From Vreelandella neptunia (GTDB taxonomy: Bacteria > Pseudomonadota > Gammaproteobacteria > Pseudomonadales > Halomonadaceae), in contig NZ_CP140255.1 in NCBI RefSeq assembly GCF_034479615.1, forward strand, positions 1,240,001-1,304,000: 64,000 nucleotides of DNA, read 5' to 3'. The notes below the pieces were generated by a model. That model was not told the origin of the DNA. It saw nothing but the letters and a program-made list of their open reading frames with translations, and searched no databases. Of the stretch, positions 61,101 through 64,000 are shown piece by piece (the first letter of the stretch is position 1; every line of letters starts with the position of its first letter). A program made the position numbers and the translations under genes.

Positions 61101-61553
61101 TTGGACTACGTGCACTACTGGGGTGACCTGCAAAGCCCGGTGCGCACCCAGGCCCTGCTGGAGCACCTGGGCATTCGTATCAGCCTGGACGAGCTGGGCT
61201 TTTTCGCCGGCTCCATGTTCTGGTGCCGCCCGGAAGCCATGGATCCGCTGCTGACCATTACCGACAGCGATTTTGAGCCGGAAGAGGGCCAAACCGACGG
61301 CACCCTGGCACACGCACTGGAGCGCATTTTCGCCGCTGCTGCCCAGGCCGCCGGGTACCGGGTCACTGACACCCGCACGCCCGCGGCAGTAGAGGAGCCT
61401 GCGTTTGAGGCGCACTACCCCTTTGCCAAGCCCAGCCCGCACTTGCGTGGCAGCGCCCCCAGTACCAACGTAGTAGCGCCGCCCATCACGGCTAAAATTA
61501 TCGAACGGCGTGCGAAAACGCTTTATCATTCCTTAAAGCGAAGGCTAAGATAG
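58134..61553 (+). CDS. Methyltransferase / WbsX / RgpF multidomain glycan protein
   Basis: The 1139-residue protein has an N-terminal SAM methyltransferase (about 10-220; DVLDIACGEGYGSHYLA), a coiled coil (about 260-320), two SWYLQHNPDV-type HY..G repeats (about 360-430), a WbsX/GH99-like domain (about 487-830; LRPIAFYLPQYHPIAENDRW, WANENWTRRWDG, NAWNEWAEGAYLEPD) and an RgpF (rhamnan synthesis F) domain (about 850-1080; LPNKGRDVLPFL, KIHAKRSLHR). Such proteins extend or cap cell-surface polysaccharides. The terminal methyl group may be the signal read by Wzt. It overlaps wzt by 4 bases. Confidence 0.85.
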   Translation: MSTTNEQGLTPTGERYLPNVLSGDIIAEHMHRYYVAQGYVENKDVLDIACGEGYGSHYLAQKAASVVGVDVDAGTVEHAKATYSHPGLSYLQGDCAAIPLADASVDVVVSFETIEHHDRHEAMMEEIKRVLRPGGLLIISSPDKHEYSEKPGYQNPYHVKELYKQEFEQLLKSHFAHSTLIGQRVVYGSAMWDTRKKSHTTYSEASPEGQPGTPNAMYWIALASEEKLPELRSSFYQCDIEQSDAVNRQRTLVHARDMELDQRGEYIATLKAEHAVSVNELKQETRRAEAEIEVLGGEIEELAAAKQQREKETRQLLKAHAGTVSHAHNPTWLAKQLLKRLKRLPSEIKRARTERYQIAASGLFDASWYLQHNPDVQATGQDPLKHYQRFGGYEARDPSASFDTLSYLQEHPQLLANHQHPLIHYLNQPRPSAKGAGTTEGEQPASAQASAAPTGSTMFGEMFAQTVGSSDDYVPLAEQPLEEASRLRPIAFYLPQYHPIAENDRWWGKGFTEWTNVGKAVPQFAGHYQPRHPGELGYYDLRLPEVQERQAELARHYGIEAFCFHYYWFSGRKRLLERPIDQFANNPNIDFPFCLCWANENWTRRWDGKESDILMQQKHLPEDDLEFIQDVAPLMQKPNYLRVNGKPLLIVYRVDILPDANKTAEVWRNYCRENGIGEIHLVSAESFNNGDPSPYGFDASVEFPPHQTHAKRIDHQLTLLNPAFEGCVYDYADLVFTQLAKPATEYTRYRTVSPGWDNDARKPGRGHTFANVTPGRYQQWLAGAAREADLLPGDQKLVFINAWNEWAEGAYLEPDRRYGYAYLEATKQVVKHYTKPANFALDTELPQWQKCHETAVILHLYHTELWDEIATHLAHLEGQYDLYISLPEHAPEGTVERIQQTVPDARCATLPNKGRDVLPFLTMLSAIRPLGYGQVCKIHAKRSLHRQDGDLWRQEFLGQLLGSKKQVASVIDAFNRQPDLGMVGPAGHWLDYVHYWGDLQSPVRTQALLEHLGIRISLDELGFFAGSMFWCRPEAMDPLLTITDSDFEPEEGQTDGTLAHALERIFAAAAQAAGYRVTDTRTPAAVEEPAFEAHYPFAKPSPHLRGSAPSTNVVAPPITAKIIERRAKTLYHSLKRRLR

Positions 61554-61865
61554 CCGCTAAGGTGAGCAATACCATCAAGTTACCTCCCTAAAAAAGATCA
61601 GGTAACTAGTGGTAGGACTTAAAAAGGGCTGCTATGATCGACCGGCGTGAATCGCGCGATTCACAGCAGGTTCCAAGGTGGTCTTGATTTTGTAACGCTT
61701 GAGGCGCTATCGTCTCCGCCAAGGCAACTTACCCATCTTGGGTAACCTGCTTGCTTTGAACCGAACCTCGGCAAGGGATCCCCCAGGGGTTGAGGGTCGG
61801 CTTAGCAACAACATGGGGTGCCAGCCAGGCACCCGAACATATGCATATGTAAGGAGAGTACCTAC
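61554..61865 (+). promoter_or_regulatory. Long structured leader of the RTX/S-layer-like gene
   Basis: About 310 bases without an ORF. Four hairpin-forming palindromes follow one another: gtgaatcgcgcgattcac (61649), ttaccc-atctt-gggtaa (61728), ggtgcc-agcca-ggcacc (61816) and acatatgcatatgt (61838). A TATGAT at 61633-61638 could be a -10 element, making a leader over 220 nt. The start codon is preceded by gtaaggagag. Long stable leaders are typical of very abundant surface-layer mRNAs. Confidence 0.55.
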
Positions 61866-64000
61866 ATGGCAATTCAAGGTTTCAATAAAAGCTTTTACCT
61901 AAATGCTAAGCTTGCACAGCTTCAAGCCAACTCTGAAACTGCCGCTGATTGGGCAGGTAAAGATGCAGCGTTCCTGGAATCACGTTTTGCAGCCGTTGGC
62001 TTAACCGCCGAGCAGCACTATGAGCAGTACGGCTTCCAGGAAGGCCTGGCCCCGAACGCCTTCTTCAACCCGGCTGAATACATCCGTGCCAAAGCAACGG
62101 CCATGTTCAACGATGCCAACAACTCCTACCTGACGATCGAAGCAGCGGCACAAGACTTCGTTAATCTGTGGGGCGGCAACGTTTACAACCACTACCTCCA
62201 GTACGGTGAAGCAGAAGGCGTTAACCCGTCTAACAGCTTCGACGTTTCCAGCTACTACGATGCCAAACTGGCGCAGCTGCAGGCGGCCGGTAACACCGAG
62301 ATCACCACCGTTGCACAGCTGAAAGCGTCCTTCGACGCGGCCGGTATTACTGCCCTTGAGCACTTCATCGCTTACGGCCAGAACGAAGGCATTACTGCAC
62401 CTGCCGTACCGGAAGGCGAGAAGGTCAATGTTGATACTTCTGTACCGGGCGAGACTTTCACGCTCACTGCAAGTGTTGACACACTGACTGGTACCAAGAA
62501 CGACGACACGTTCAACGCTAACGTCGTTGCTAACCCAGGTACTGGCGTGGCAGATGTTGAAACACTGACTGCTCTTGACACTATCGATGGTGGCGCAGGT
62601 AACGATACGCTGAACTACACCACCGTTGGTGGTACGCCTCTGCCTGCAGCTACTATCAGCAATGTTGAAACCATTAATGTGGTTTCTGACGGTGCAGCAA
62701 CTGCTGATGTAACCGGCTCTAACATTACAGGCATCACCACGCTGAATGCTAAAGCTACTGGCGCGGCTGTAAATTTGGATGTGAAGTCTAACGTGACTTC
62801 AGTATCTGTAACCGGCACAGCTACTACAGTTGCAATTGACGATGCGGGTACAGCTGCTACCTCTGCTGATAAACTCGAAACAGTAAACATCACTGGCGCA
62901 ACAGGTGATATTACTATCGGTGGTACTGAAGCTGTTGACTCACTGAAAGCCTTGAACCTGACTAATACCACTGACGGTGATGCAACCATCACTGCTGGAG
63001 CAGGAACGCGCACCCTGACTGTTGGTCTGAACAATGTTACTGGTCCAGCAAACAACGTCGTAATTACAGATGATGAAGCTACCGCTCTAGTTGTAAATAC
63101 TAGCGGTAAAGCGTCTTCTGGTATTGACCTTCAGGCTGATAAAGCTACTTCTGTCACCATCAATGCTGATGAGAAACTGACAGTTGCTGCAATCGATGCC
63201 TCTCTTGCCAAAACGCTAACTGTTACTGGTGATTCTGCAGTAACCTTCACTACTAACACCGCAGCAGATCTTGCAGCTCTAGAGTCTGTTAACGCAGGCA
63301 GCAATACCGGTGGTCTGACACTGACCACAGCTTTGGCCAATAATGTTGCCTTCACCGGTGGCGCTGGTAAAGACGCTGTGACTCTGGGTGCAACTACCAA
63401 AGCCATCGCTATGGGTGCTGGTGACGATACTGTAACATTGACTGGCGCTACTTTAGGCACTGGCGGTAGTGTTGACGCTGGTGATGGCAGCGATACACTG
63501 TCAATGGCTGCTGCAGATGCCGCAACTGCTTCTGCGACTACTGGCGCAACTGCTTTTGCAACCAAAATCTCGAATTTTGAAAAGCTTGAACTTGGAGCGG
63601 TAGGTGCAGCAGCAGCGACAACTACAGTAAACCTGGCGGGTATGGATAATATCAGTCACGTAATTTCCAACGGTATTACTGCTGATGGCGGCAACGCTGA
63701 CAGTGCTTTCCTAGCACTTACCAATGTTGCATCTGGTGGCACGCTACAGATTAAAGGTAACACTACTGAAGCGGGCGATGGCACCACAGTAGGTGTTTCA
63801 GGCGCAGCAACAAATGCAGCAGATACTTTTAACCTGCACTTGGACACCGGCACAGCGGCCTCTGTTGTGGCAGCTGGTTCTGTGACAGTTGCTGATGTTG
63901 AAACAATCAATATCTCAACAGCTGACACTGGCAGTGCTACTGGTGCAGACATTGCAGCAAGCACTCATACCGCTACCTTAGTAGCTACTAGTGCTAAAAC
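61866..64000 (+). CDS. RTX-type S-layer-like surface protein, N-terminal part (runs off the end)
   Basis: At least 711 residues are visible without a stop, with no cysteine and very high Ala, Thr, Val, Gly and Asp. The N-terminus (MAIQGFNKSFYLNAKLAQLQ; HYEQYGFQEGLAPN and HYLQYGEAEGVNPS repeats to about residue 180) is followed by a long repetitive domain with GGxGxD-type motifs (IDGGAGNDTLNY near 240, MGAGDDTV near 516, VDAGDGSDTL near 536), as in RsaA-like S-layer proteins secreted by type I systems. The secretion operon 9 kb upstream is the likely exporter, with the C-terminal signal beyond the window. RBS aaggagag lies upstream. Confidence 0.87.
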   Translation, partial: MAIQGFNKSFYLNAKLAQLQANSETAADWAGKDAAFLESRFAAVGLTAEQHYEQYGFQEGLAPNAFFNPAEYIRAKATAMFNDANNSYLTIEAAAQDFVNLWGGNVYNHYLQYGEAEGVNPSNSFDVSSYYDAKLAQLQAAGNTEITTVAQLKASFDAAGITALEHFIAYGQNEGITAPAVPEGEKVNVDTSVPGETFTLTASVDTLTGTKNDDTFNANVVANPGTGVADVETLTALDTIDGGAGNDTLNYTTVGGTPLPAATISNVETINVVSDGAATADVTGSNITGITTLNAKATGAAVNLDVKSNVTSVSVTGTATTVAIDDAGTAATSADKLETVNITGATGDITIGGTEAVDSLKALNLTNTTDGDATITAGAGTRTLTVGLNNVTGPANNVVITDDEATALVVNTSGKASSGIDLQADKATSVTINADEKLTVAAIDASLAKTLTVTGDSAVTFTTNTAADLAALESVNAGSNTGGLTLTTALANNVAFTGGAGKDAVTLGATTKAIAMGAGDDTVTLTGATLGTGGSVDAGDGSDTLSMAAADAATASATTGATAFATKISNFEKLELGAVGAAAATTTVNLAGMDNISHVISNGITADGGNADSAFLALTNVASGGTLQIKGNTTEAGDGTTVGVSGAATNAADTFNLHLDTGTAASVVAAGSVTVADVETINISTADTGSATGADIAASTHTATLVATSAK

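Noticed and set aside
62001..63964. Several minus-strand frames within the RTX gene
   Set aside because: Ala/Val/Ser-rich antisense shadows of the repetitive plus-strand gene.

Overview
The window reads as chromosome of a gammaproteobacterium, most likely a halomonad (Halomonas/Vreelandella type). This rests on the housekeeping set (pyrD, rmf, rlmL, pdxB, htpX, alaA, queF, glyA), the several TRAP transporters, and the gene contexts. It is inference from content; no database search was run.

Layout. Positions 1-7.2 kb hold the end of pyrD, rmf, rlmL, a macrosatellite of about 202-bp REP-type units, a glutaredoxin-like gene, a WGR-like gene, pdxB, and a higBA-type toxin-antitoxin pair whose toxin carries an in-frame stop. 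From 7.2 to 16 kb, mostly on the minus strand, come htpX, alaA, a YlqF-type GTPase, msrB, and an operon of a TakP-like TRAP transporter plus a gamma-glutamyltranspeptidase-family enzyme. From 16.1 to 21.1 kb there are three alternating tRNA-Glu/tRNA-Gly pairs with a decayed seventh copy, a YadGH-type ABC exporter, queF, a nitroreductase, a thioesterase and tRNA-Ser(GGA). From 21.1 to 26.2 kb is an accessory stretch: a RelE/HTH pair and a MntA/HepT pair, each between direct copies of the 3' end of the neighbouring host gene, plus a 27-residue membrane peptide, a metallothionein, a CLCA_X-type protein, a DJ-1/PfpI protein and a glutaredoxin-MauE fusion.

From 26.2 to 30.7 kb: a complete IS3-family element with a 3-bp target duplication, two homologous CsrB/RsmZ-like small RNAs (seven GGA motifs each) either side of a small zinc-ribbon gene, an M42 peptidase, and a LysR regulator. 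From 30.9 to 35.5 kb a TAXI-TRAP transporter is operonic with a split AtuA-type catabolic pair. From 35.5 to 44.6 kb four more REP arrays surround a YbfB-type MFS protein, an NSS transporter, a membrane protein, SOS-controlled umuDC, a DUF4258/DUF2283 pair with a frameshift, and a RAYT transposase, the expected mobiliser of such repeats.

From 46 kb on come glyA and then a large surface-layer locus. It contains a type I secretion system (ABC, HlyD, TolC, overlapping genes), an initiating sugar-phosphate transferase, two family-2 glycosyltransferases, an O-antigen ABC exporter (Wzm/Wzt), a 1139-residue methyltransferase/WbsX/RgpF protein, and a very large Thr/Ala-rich, Cys-free RTX protein with a long structured leader that runs off the end of the window. 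The arrangement resembles the Caulobacter RsaA S-layer system, in which a type I secreted RTX protein is anchored to a polysaccharide made by neighbouring genes. The most noteworthy items are this locus, the paired Csr-type RNAs, the toxin-antitoxin modules bounded by duplicated host 3' ends, and the RAYT/REP landscape.
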